From assembly GCA_030734395.1 (NCBI GenBank), contig JAUZTG010000048.1:806001-870000 (forward strand): a stretch of 64,000 bases of DNA, in the 5' to 3' direction. Position numbers and translations under genes: made by a program. The notes under the pieces are model-generated. The model was not told where the DNA came from. It saw only the letters and a list, made by a program, of their open reading frames with translations, and did not search any database. Numbering within the stretch: the stretch's first letter is position 1; the number at the start of each line of letters is the position of its first letter. The DNA comes from Sarocladium kiliense (lineage: Eukaryota; Ascomycota; Sordariomycetes; Hypocreales; Sarocladiaceae). Shown one piece after another: positions 54,201 through 64,000 of the stretch.

Positions 54201-55815
54201 GGTGCTGAGGTTGGTCTTGGAGCTTCCCGAATATGCAACTCAAGGGTTTCACGGGTGACACATCCAGGGATGCTGGAGAGTTGCTCTGTACCTGCTTGAC
54301 GGCGTGTCCGGGATTGTGTGCTGACGCTGGCGGGATCCAGTACTGGAGCACCTGCCTTGGTACTGATGACCTGAACAACGCATCGCACTTTCATTATTGC
54401 CAGCCGGCACCTCGCCTCATGGATGACACATCGAGGAGGGAACGACTACGACGCCGGGTGACACCTGAGGAGGCACCTCAGGAGGCGCCTGGAAAATGTC
54501 TTGTCAAAATTACCTTGATTCCTGTGATGGTGCCCGCCTCAAACATCCTAACAATGCCTTCCGCCACCATCGATGCGTCGCCTTTTATCAACACCTGTCT
54601 CGAACTGGTCAACGACGAACACATCCGCAGCCGAGACAGGCAGGAGGCGGGTCATCTGTGTTCCATCTGCATGTTTAACATACACCGCCCTTGCACCAGC
54701 CGAGATGTGTTCAGAACCACGCTTTCTTGCATTTTGTGTCGTGCGACGGAGCCTTGCTTCTCGTGCCACCACTCACCTTGCGGTCTCGGCGACTTGACCA
54801 CGGATCAGAGTTCCCAGGTCCCATGACAACCCTCAGGAATCAATCAGCGATACGATGACACGCCCTCAATGAAATTGAAGCGTGCTCCCGACCCAAGTCA
54901 TTGGGCATCAAGGAATCCTTGTGTTCCAGCAAATCGAGGTCAATCTCACATGGAAAAAAGCAAAGGCCGTCTCGAAACTCAGCGCAAAGGGCTGCAACCA
55001 CTGGGTTGACCCATACCTAATCACTCTAGGAAATGGAGACAAGATCTCTCTCGGCTGGCTCGGTCTAGGGTCCCATGTCTCAATCACGGCCACAAGCGCG
55101 TTCCTCATGTAGCAGGGCCCGCGTGATTGGACATCCACAAGCAAGCATGGTGGCATCGTGGTGAGGGCGCTAGGTATCTATGTAAGGTTCCCCTCCTTGA
55201 TTTAGTCCCATTAGCCCAGACCATTTCGCCAGCTATTGCACTGCCAGTTATGGCAACGGTCTTGTGACAGGCACGGCGCGAAGCTACAAGGCATGGGCGA
55301 GACCCCATCAGGCGCTGCACTAGAGAAACTTTCCGATTGACATCCACTGACAATGACAAATTTATCACCAATCCAAGTTCTCGAGCCGTTACGCCATTCT
55401 CGATCCCCGTAGAGCCGTAGACTGCCCCAGGTGCGCATCCTCCTTGGCCTGCCACCCCATGTCCACCCCCCTGTACGTTATACCACCACCACCACTGCGC
55501 ATCTCCTCCTCCCTGTCGCGCTTACCAGACACCCGGAAAACGACATAAATGCGGAACATCAGCTTCACTTGATCGACGGTGGAGTACCTCCTAATTGGCG
55601 CTTTACTGGGCTTTTGAAAGATCGAGGCTCGGGGGACCAGTGCCTTCAACATCGGTGCCCCACCCTCCATAGATCCGTTTCCTCATCCACACTCTCCCAA
55701 ACATCATCCTTTCATGATTACCTGCGCATTCTTCGAGACTTCACGGCTGTCCAGCAAGCCAATTTCCAGCTTTGAACGCAAGCCAGGCATCGCGAAGCAG
55801 ATATTTTCAGGCGTC
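54201..55815. other. Divergent intergenic region, 1.6 kb
   Basis: Between the XPF-like gene (-) and the second Zn2Cys6 regulator (+). A 76-codon frame at 54882-55112 and antisense frames around 54,125-54,830 lack motifs. The first exon of the XPF-like gene might extend or be preceded by another exon here, but no firm evidence was found. Around 54,460-54,490 GAGGCACCTCAG/GAGGCGCC forms a short imperfect repeat. Confidence 0.4.
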
Positions 55816-58116
55816 ATGCCGCAAGAACCCCAGGATGCCACTCACTATCATCGGCAGGCCTGCAATGAATGTCAACGCAGGAAGCAAAAGGTTCGTGAGC
55901 ACCCTGAAATCCCGAGGCTGCACATGCTCATGTGTCGAACAGTGCAGTCGAGAATGGCCCTGCAACCACTGCTTGAAACGAAAGGTTGCCGACAAATGTA
56001 CTTTCAGTACCTGGGGGGATTCAAATGAGTCGACTCCGGCAAACTCCGCGGTAGTCAATGGTTCAGAGCCACGTCGTTCGCCCCATTCAGTCGAGGATGA
56101 GGGGGATCCTACTCTTGGGTCTCTGGGCTACATGACCAATGAGCTACTCAACAACCTGGGTCTGGAGTCAAAGGTTTGTCATGAGAAATAGTTCCCATCG
56201 GTCAGAATGATTCATTAATGAATATTTAGGGTGACACTGGCGAGTACTTGGGCGATGCCGACTCTTGTCCACAATTGGACCAAGCTCTCAAATTGCTGCC
56301 TTCGAGGCAACATCTAAGTACAGTCCTGATGCTTGGATTTCTCAGATGCATATGTCGCTAACCATGCCGGGCGACAGATACGATGGTGGACAGCTTCTTC
56401 ACGACGGTCAACCTGCATTACCTCATCATCCACAAACCTATGTTTATGTCAGATTACCAGGCCTGGTGGGAGCTGAGACCACAGCGCAAGGGCTTGGGCC
56501 TTCAATGGACGTGTCTTCTCCTGATGGTATGTGCCTGCACGATCCAGCAAGTCAAGGATCAAGAGAGAGAGCGAATTGAGGCAAGCCTCGGAGAAACAGC
56601 AGACAAACTATCGGACCGCTTTCACAGCGCCGCTCGTGAGCTCGGAAGTGTCATACCGCTGGGAAAGTACCATCTCAACAATGTCCTATGGCGCTTGCAT
56701 TCTTGCTATTGGTTCAAAGCCGAGGCAAAATTCCTCGAAGCATGGCATGTCCTTGGAGAAGCCATCCGTGAGGGACAAGAACTGGGTAGGCCTATGCACC
56801 TTTGAATACTATGTTGACATCTGCTGAATCAGCCGTTAGGTTTACATCGCGAGTCGTTTCCTGCAAACAGTTCGGAAATGCAACGAGAGATCAGACGACG
56901 CACCTGGTGTGTGCTTGATACATGGGACTGGTAGGTTGCATCGCAGGTTCCCCTGCCAAAGCTATGGCCTGACACCTACCATAGGCAAATGTCTTCTGGA
57001 CTTGGACGTCCTACGTTTATTGATCGCACGGAAGTGGAGGTGGCGTTACCAAATCTCGCACATGAAGAACAACCATCGCCATTGCTCCATATGAAGCTCC
57101 AACAGAAGTTGATAAGACAGATCGCCCAGCGGTTCGATGCTCCAAAGCATGTTGTTCAGCCCGAAGACGTCCTGGAGTACAGGAGAATGATCGAGTCATG
57201 GATGGACACTTTCCCGGACTATTTCCAACTGAATCCTACCGGCAAAGGATGGGGCAAGGTCCCCGAATGGTTGATCTTTCACCGCTATTACTTATGGACC
57301 ATGGCGTATCTCATGATATTGAACCCTATGCGGCCTTTCATGGCGAAAACGTACAACAAAACATCGCCTGAGGCTGAGCTGGAGATTTACGCGGCGGGAT
57401 TACGGTACGCTCGTGAACTCACGATGGCTCTTGACGAATGGGTCAACATCACAGTACATCGCGATGGCTGGTTTCATTTTCAGATATTCTCTGTCTTTGA
57501 CGTGGCTAGCATGCTTTGTGCTGCCGTCAAGCTGGATGAGAACAGCATGATCCCCGATCGTGATTTCGTTATTGACGCCATCGACTCAAACTTGGGAATG
57601 TTGCGCAGATTGAACGAAGTTTCACCAACTGCTGGTGTGTGGCACGACCTTCTCATGCGTCAAGCGAAACAGTTACCGCGACCCATCGCAAGTCCTGGCG
57701 AAACACAACGCAAGAAGGCAAGATTGGCGGAATCTAGAGCCAGAACGAGCCATGCTTTTGGCGCAACGAGCCAGGTGAAGGCAGAGTCGGCTAATAAAAC
57801 CCAAAGAACGTGGACACTGGACCCCGAGTCGGATCGGCCACCACAAGAGAGTGAGCTGCCGATCTTGGAGGGCCGCTCCTCAACTTCTGTCTCCCCAAGC
57901 AGCAGCGACAATGCTGGCGAGGGACCACCGCCTCTTCCAACACACGACAACGGATTACAGGCCCAGGTAGACGCTTTCTCTCAAGGTTTGGAATGGACCT
58001 TCTTCCAGAATTCCGCCAATAGCGTCGAGTTGGATTGGGCAAATTGGCAGCACTTTGAGGTGGATGGGTATTTTGACCCTGCGGCACTCCCGCAGCACAA
58101 TGTGCAATACGACTAA
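55816..58116 (+). CDS. Zn2Cys6 transcription factor, 674 aa
   Basis: Model with six exons: 55816-55890, 55943-56173, 56230-56317, 56378-56785, 56840-56930 and 56985-58116. The zinc cluster CxxCx6Cx5CxxCx8C appears only after the first intron is removed: the first two Cys are in exon 1 (ACNECQRRKQK) and the last four in exon 2 (CSREWPCNHCLKRKVADKC). The middle is a fungal-specific transcription factor domain: TMVDSFFTTVNLHYLIIHKPM, AWWELRPQRKG, WRLHSCYWFKAEAKF, then GLHRESFPANSSEMQREIRRR joined to TWCVLDTWDWQMSSGLGRP. The C-terminus (about 580-674) is Ser/Pro-rich and acidic with aromatic residues, a likely activation domain. The target genes are not apparent from context; flanking genes are unrelated housekeeping ones. 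Confidence 0.9.
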
Positions 58117-58653
58117 TGAATAACGTTCCTATACTGTAATAATAGCTTATGGCCTTCAGCGAGTATTCTCATCAGAATACAGAATGGGAAACAGTTTGAC
58201 TCTTTATGCAATTCAAGCTTTCAATGGAAATACTGGGGATCAAATTGTGAGCAGCAAATGATGAAGGTCGTCACGGATTCTGAAGATGTGATCCATCCTT
58301 GAGTAGAGATATAGCGACCAGCCCAGAATAGTACGGTATTCTACTGGAACGACGCACATTTGCCTGGCATGAAGGAATTATCCCGTGCGTTCTGAGCAAC
58401 TACTATTCAGGGTAGCAAATGCGGTGACGGTGAGCTCTGCGCGTGGCAATCAACGCGTTTGGGGAACGCGGCGCTAAAGGTAGCTCTTTCTAAACTCCGA
58501 AAACCGACTCCAAGTGACCGCATCACTCACAACGAGCTTCTACTAATCAGTCCAGAGCTGCTGTAGGCTCGCCTCATTCATGCTCTACCGACGTTCCTAC
58601 TCTACCTGATCGCTTGCGGCTCGTCATCTAGGCCAGGAAGCACGAGATATACG
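58117..58653. other. Intergenic region, 537 bp
   Basis: Between the Zn2Cys6 gene and DDB1, both on the + strand. No gene or clear motif seen. Confidence 0.5.
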
Positions 58654-61600
58654 ATGGCGTACGTTGCGCCAGTCCATAAGCCTACCAGCATCCGGCATGC
58701 TGTCCGATTACGGTTGCTCGATGCAGACCACGAGGATCTGGCTATCGCGTGAGTACAGGACCTGTATGTAGAACTTACGACGTGAGAACATTCACTGACG
58801 CTTCTTCAATACAGAAAGGCCAACCGCTTAGAAATCTGGCGGCTTACCGATGATGGCCTCTCATGCCTCCATTCGAAGCTCGTCTTCGGCACCATCTCGA
58901 TGCTCCAGCGGCTGCGTCCCGACGATGCCGATATCGACTTCCTCTTCCTCAGCACCGATCGCTTCCAATATATCACGCTGAAATGGAATCCGACGACAAA
59001 TCAGCTCGACACCGTTTTCGAATCTCTAGCTGACGATGCGGAGCCCTACATGCGCAAATCCCAGAGCCAGAACAAATGCCTAGTCGATCCGTCGGCGAAG
59101 TTCATGGTCATGCACCTGTGGGAAGGGATCATCAATGTCTTTCGTATGCGGACGAAGAAGGGCAAGGATCCACGCTTAGAACGAATGGACCAGGTCAGGC
59201 TCTCCGAGCTATGGATGAAGGCCAGCACTTTCCTTCACCAACGGACCGGGCGGCCACGGATCGCCTTTCTCTACAAGACCAACTTAGATCAAGAGGAAGC
59301 CAGATTAGCCGTCTATCGGTTGACGAAAGACGACAAAGGCAACGAGGTCTCGACGTTCGATCCAAACAGTGATGAGCGGGAGGTTGACAAAGCGATCGCG
59401 GACCCGTATGCCTCGATGCTCATCCCAGTCCCTGTCAATGAGGAGAAACGGTACCATGTGCGGAATACCACCGGGACGAAAGCGCACCTCGGCGGCGTGC
59501 TGGTGGTGGGCGAGACCCTCTTGACATACTTCGACAGCCTAACCTACGCAAGCGTCTCATCAACTCTCAAGTACCCTCGCATTTATGTCGCCTGGGAGAT
59601 GATTGATAGCACCCATTACTTCCTTGCTGACGACTACGGGCGACTTGATGTACTCGAGATCCAGACAATGCAGGATCAGACCGGCCCGATTGTAACGGGG
59701 ATGGAAGTCACTCCCATGATGTTCCAAGATGGAAGCAACCTTACCTCTAGGGCGGCAAGTTTGCATTTGCTGGGTAGCAACACTCTGTTTGTTGCATCAC
59801 ATCACGGCGACTCTCAACTTCTCCGGTTTGAGCTTACACCTGGCTCAAGCCGATCTGGCGGACACATGATCTTGCAACAGACTCTCTCCAACAATGCTCC
59901 GATCATGGACTTTGCCGTTATGGATATGGGCAATCGAGAAGGGGATATCCAGCTCGGAAACGCATTCTTCTCAGGACAGCTGAGGATTGTAGCAGGATGC
60001 GGAGCCTACCAAGACGGCAGTCTGCGCAGCATTCGCAGCGGCGTTGGACTTGAAGATCGAGGCGTCTTGGATGAGATCAAAGGAACAAGAGGGCTGTTTC
60101 CGCTGAAATCCAATCCTGCTGCCTCAGTAGACACGCTTGTTGTTTCCTTCATCTCAGATACCCGAGTTCTCCGCTTCCACCCCAGCGGTGCGATCGAAGA
60201 AGTTCATGACTTCCTGAACATGGACTTGGAGAGTGAAACGCTTTTGGCCGCCAACGTGGGTAGCGGGCAGTATCTGCAAGTCAGCCCCAAACAAGTTGCC
60301 CTGAGGGATCTGGATAGTGGTATCACAATGTCCTCATGGATCCCTCGAAATAACGGAGCTGTGACAGCTGCCAGTGTGAACGAGCGCTGGGTCCTACTTG
60401 CCGTGGACGGGCGGTATCTGGTATCATTGGATATGGATAATGACCTCAGAGCCTGTGAAGCAGATTATTCATTGGACCAAATATCGTGTCTCCACGCCTC
60501 AAGGCAATCAGAGTCGCAGAACTTCGGTCTCGTTGGGTCATGGTCGAAAGGAAATGTCACCATTGTACAGCTCGAAAGTCTCGCCACAGTCCACACAGAG
60601 CCACTACGCAGAACAGAAGATAGCGCCTCCGTCCCGCGAGACTTAGCTCTGATCCAGCTGCATCCTCCAGAGACCGCTGGCCCTACTCTCCTTGTCGCTC
60701 TTGAGGATGGCAGCGTTGTCAGCTTTGATGTAAGGTTTGACAATCAAATTGCGTTATCAAGCCGGAAGACGGTGACATTGGGAAACAGTCCTGCGCGACT
60801 ACACGTTCTGCCCCAAGAGGACGGCACAAGCAGTGTTTTTGCGACTACGGAGCATGCCAGCGTGATTTACAGCTCTGAGGGAAGGATCATCTACTCTGCA
60901 ACAACGGCGGACGATGCTACCTTCGTCGCGCCCTTCAACACAGAAGCGTTTCCTGACTCTATTGTGCTATCCACAGACGAGCACATTCGCCTTTGCTCAG
61001 TCGACAAGGAGCGGCTGACACATGTCAAGACGCTGCCTATGAGGCGGTCCGTTCGCCGGGTGGCATACTCCCCGGACCTGAAAGCTTTCGGGCTCGGCTG
61101 TATTGAGAAGAGGTTAGAGGATGACGAGGAAGTTATCGTCAGTTCTGTGAAGCTCGTTGATGAAATCATCTTCCAGGAACTGGGACAGGAATTCATCCTG
61201 GACGCATCCAACTCACTTGAGTTGGTTGAGTGCGTAATTCGGGCTCAATTACCAGACAGCGGTGGTGAACCAGCGGAGCGCTTCATTGTCGGCACTAGTT
61301 TTGTTGGAGAGGACGTGACCTCTGATGTTGGCGATACGAACGGGCGAATAATCGTTCTTGGTGTCGATGAGAACAGACAGCTGTACCCCATCGTCTCACA
61401 CAAGTTGAGAGGAGGCTGCCGCTGCCTGGGTGTTCTCGGGGACAAAATTGTGGCAGGCCTCTCCAAGACGGTGGTTGTGTACGATTACGCTGAGACGACG
61501 ACAATCTCTGGAACGTTGCAGAAACTCGCGACATACCGCCCATCGGCTTATCCTGTCGATCTTGACATATCAGGTAACACCATTGGTGTTACCGATCTCA

Positions 61601-62275
61601 TGCAGTCTTTGTCTCTGGTAGAATTCATCCCAGCCCTTGAAGGCGAGAAGGCCAAGCTTCAGGAGCGCGCCAGGCATTACCAAGCAGGCTGGGCGACAGC
61701 TGTGAGCCATGTGGAAGGCGAGAGATGGCTAGAGGCGGACGCACAAGGGAACTTGATGGTTCTGCAAAGGAACTTGACCGCACCAACAGAGCAAGATCAG
61801 AGGAGACTGGTGGTTACGAGCGAGATGAACCTTGGGGAACAGATCAACAGGATCCGGAAGCTCCAAGTGTCGGTGAACGAGAAGGCTGTTGTAACACCCA
61901 GAGCCTTCCTCGCTTCTGTAAGTATCCACTCCGTCAACTGCGTGCACCACGGACATTACTGATCCTAGTTCACAGACCGAAGGATCTCTCTATCTGTTTG
62001 GCGATATCTCCCCACAATATCAGGACCTCCTGATGAAGTTCCAAGACAACCTACAGGCCTTCATCAGCGCACCAGGGAACATCAGCTTCAAGGAGTGGCG
62101 GGCATTCCGGAACCAAACACGTGAAGCGGAAGAGCCAGGGCGGTTCGTAGATGGAGAGATGGTTGAGAGATTCCTGGACCTAGACGAAGGCAAACAAGAG
62201 CTGGTTTGTGAAGGACTCGGGCCAGGTGTAGAGGAGATGAGGGACTTGATAGAGGAGTTGAGGAGGTTGCATTGA
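58654..62275 (+). CDS. DDB1: DDB1 (UV-damaged DNA-binding protein 1 / CUL4 adaptor), 1165 aa
   Basis: Model: exons 58654-58748, 58815-61917 and 61976-62275. Triple beta-propeller adaptor of CUL4 ubiquitin ligases, with roles in nucleotide-excision repair, replication and heterochromatin. The N-terminus shows the family start (YVAPVHKPTSIRHAV ... AKANRLEIWRL), then VMHLWEGIINVFRM and FLADDYGRLDVLEIQ. The MMS1_N-like region runs to about residue 550. The CPSF_A domain fills the C-terminal third, with CVIRAQLPDSGGEPAERFIVG, RGGCRCLGVLGDKIVAGLSKTV and the C-terminal helical bundle ENQTRE/EEMRDLIEEL-like segment ending LRRLH. Length (1,165) is close to the 1,100-1,140 of DDB1 and far from the 1,400 of CPSF160 or 1,200 of SF3B3/Rse1. 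The C-terminal TEGSLYLFGDISPQYQDLL is joined by the last intron. Confidence 0.93.
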
Positions 62276-62789
62276 GGCGTTGGATGGTGCATCTCGGCTT
62301 ATACAGGAGCACGCTGAGGGGGCATGTTATGAGACGTGATAGCACGACGGCGCACGGTCTAAAAAGTCGGCTGCGAAATGTTAACGATACATGAGTACTT
62401 GATGACCCTATTTGGAAACTCTTGAATTCCCATTTTCCATACTTGCAGCTTGCATTGTTTTTCTTTCATCATGCTTGTCTTCTTGAGCATCGTACGGTGA
62501 ATTGGAGCTCACCTGGTTGGCTGATCCAGCACGAGCCCCCACAGCGAAGCCACCCACCAATCACCACCCGCCAATTTCCGAGCTCCAGCCAAAACCAATT
62601 GGAAGCCTCAGGCACCACGAAAACGCTCTCCCAAAACTTTCGGCAAAGGGCATCATCACATCCTCGGAGCCAATTGCCTCAATCCCACGACCGAAACCAC
62701 CCTCCGCGGCGCCGCACCTCCACGAAACCTCCTCCGCCCTCCTCCTTTTCCCGACGCAAAGACACATCCAACATCGAAATCTTTCCACG
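62276..62789. other. Intergenic region and leader of the Rieske gene
   Basis: 514 bp. The right half carries four CCAAT sequences (listed separately). Open frames through it upstream of the Rieske ATG lack motifs. Confidence 0.55.
62557..62674 (+). promoter_or_regulatory. Cluster of four CCAAT boxes upstream of the Rieske gene
   Basis: CCAAT at 62557-62561, 62571-62575, 62595-62599 and 62670-62674, 115-235 bp before the ATG, all in the same orientation. The HAP/CBC complex binds CCAAT and in ascomycetes controls respiratory and iron-using genes. The last copies may lie in the transcribed leader. Confidence 0.45.
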
Positions 62790-63764
62790 ATGGCGCCCCT
62801 TGCGACCGCGTCCCGCCTCGCTCTGCGCTCTGCGGCGAGCGTCAAGACTCCGGCTGTGCGGGCCCTGAGCTCGACGGCTGTTCGTGGTGGTGATGCCTCT
62901 GCTTCTTCGTCCTACACTAGCCCTTTCAAGGGTACTGAGCAGAAGGGCAACAAGATTCCAGACTTTGGAAAGTACATGCGTGGTAGCGAGGGTCCCAACA
63001 AGGTGTTCCAGTACTTCATGGTCGGTACCATGGGTGCTCTGACTGCTGCTGGTGCGAAGAGCACTGTCCAAGGTGGGTGCTATCCTTGAAGTGACGGGAA
63101 CGGTGTCGATACGAAATGATGGAGGAAACACCGGAAGTTGTCAATTGGGTCTTTCTGAGCTGGAGCTGATCGTTGTGCTCCACAGAGTTCCTCGTTAACA
63201 TGTCCGCATCTGCCGATGTCCTGGCTATGGCCAAGGTCGAGGTCGACCTCAACGCCATCCCAGAGGGCAAGAACGTATGTTGCACTACCCTCATCCGAGC
63301 TTGATGATTCGAAGCGAGTGATGGACTGACACGCGATACAGGTCATCATCAAGTGGCGAGGCAAGCCCGTCTTCATCCGCCACCGCACCCAGAGCGAGAT
63401 CGACCAGGCGAACAAGGTCAACGTTGCCTCTCTCCGTGATCCTCAGGCCGATGAGGAGCGCGTCAAGCAGCCCGAATGGCTGGTCATGCTGGGTATGCAA
63501 CCCCCGAGTCGCACATGACACTGAGATGTGTCCCTTATGGATTTGGTCATTTGATTCAGTAACTGACTTCTGTTGACTGTAGGTGTCTGCACTCACCTGG
63601 GTTGTGTCCCAATCGGCGAGGCCGGCGACTTCGGCGGCTGGTTCTGCCCCTGCCACGGTTCTCACTACGACATCTCCGGCCGGATAAGAAAGGGACCGGC
63701 CCCTCTCAACCTCGAGATCCCCGAGTACGACTTCCCCGAGGAGGGCAAGCTTATCATCGGTTAA
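62790..63764 (+). CDS. RIP1: Rieske iron-sulfur subunit of cytochrome bc1 complex, 234 aa
   Basis: Model with four exons: 62790-63072, 63186-63274, 63342-63492 and 63583-63764. Complex III subunit carrying a [2Fe-2S] cluster that accepts electrons from ubiquinol in the inner membrane. The N-terminal about 30 residues are an Ala/Ser/Arg presequence. A single membrane helix follows (VFQYFMVGTMGALTAAGAKSTV, about 75-97), then the flexible hinge around FLVNMSASADVLAMAKVEV and the soluble Rieske domain. Cluster ligands are in CTHLGC and CPCHGSHYD of the last exon, two Cys and two His all present, with the conserved GPAPLNLEIPEY. Ends KLIIG. Complete by family length. Introns are at phases 1, 0 and 1. 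Confidence 0.97.
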
Positions 63765-64000
63765 AGCAAACATATCGCGAGGAGAGCGGAACCACTTAAG
63801 CCATTGGGCAGGAACGAGCCTACGGAGGGAAGATGGAAGAACGAACTATTCAAAGCTGCGGGTCGCTCGATGGTGTACGAATAAAGCCGGGCACAAGTCC
63901 CATGAAGATATAGATGTTGGAGAGTAGGAGGAGGACGATGGTAGGAGAGAGATGATTGGGCGGGCATTGCCAGTATCTCTGGAGCTGTTATTTCCTTTAG

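Noticed and set aside
54882..55112. 76-codon + strand frame
   Set aside because: No motif, intron or neighbour supports it; left as unassigned intergenic sequence.
55772..56058. Alternative first exon for the second Zn2Cys6 regulator without the first intron
   Set aside because: Frame through the unspliced region misses the first two cysteines; splicing 55891-55942 gives the full zinc cluster.

Overview
The window is nuclear DNA of a filamentous ascomycete (Pezizomycotina; a Dothideomycete is my best guess, from overall gene style only). Support: 26 protein genes on both strands in roughly 2-3 kb spacing, short introns (nearly all 48-81 nt) with GTRNGT donors, CTRAC-like branch points and YAG acceptors, two Zn2Cys6 regulators, and fungal orthologues such as Pkc1, Alg3, She9/Mdm33, a Kre2/Mnt1-type mannosyltransferase, Rieske protein and DDB1. 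Splice models were built by hand; all 26 keep an open frame from ATG to stop, though one junction (51.5-54.2 kb) stays ambiguous. No rRNA, tRNA, CRISPR or intact transposon was recognised.

Layout. 0-8 kb: a long empty stretch, an intronless disordered 853-residue protein, and a mitochondrial thioredoxin. 8-16 kb: an accessory-looking block of guanine deaminase (-), Zn2Cys6 regulator (+), DUF1479 putative dioxygenase (-) and MFS sugar transporter (+). Its two divergent promoters share an almost identical CGG-N7-CGG element, the best hint here of a small co-regulated catabolic cluster. 18-22 kb: ferric reductase and D-amino-acid oxidase, with GATA-factor-like sites and a perfect 11-bp inverted repeat between them.

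22-46 kb: mostly housekeeping: ALG3 and an EIF1AD-like protein (stops 6 bp apart), an MFS carrier, a HAD phosphatase, She9/Mdm33, Pkc1, short/branched-chain acyl-CoA dehydrogenase, mitochondrial ribosomal protein uS12m, a GT15 mannosyltransferase, a small conserved protein with a possible mitochondrial presequence, an ankyrin protein and a WRAP53/Swt21-like WD40 protein.

46-64 kb: a PQ-loop membrane protein, an R3H-domain protein, a large fast-evolving protein with an XPF-like C-terminus (candidate Zip2/SHOC1 meiotic factor), a second Zn2Cys6 regulator, DDB1 and the Rieske subunit of complex III with a cluster of CCAAT boxes upstream. Functional themes that recur are mitochondria (thioredoxin, She9, ACAD, uS12m, Rieske) and cell wall/glycosylation (ALG3, GT15, Pkc1); this is probably chance gene neighbourhood rather than an operon-like unit.
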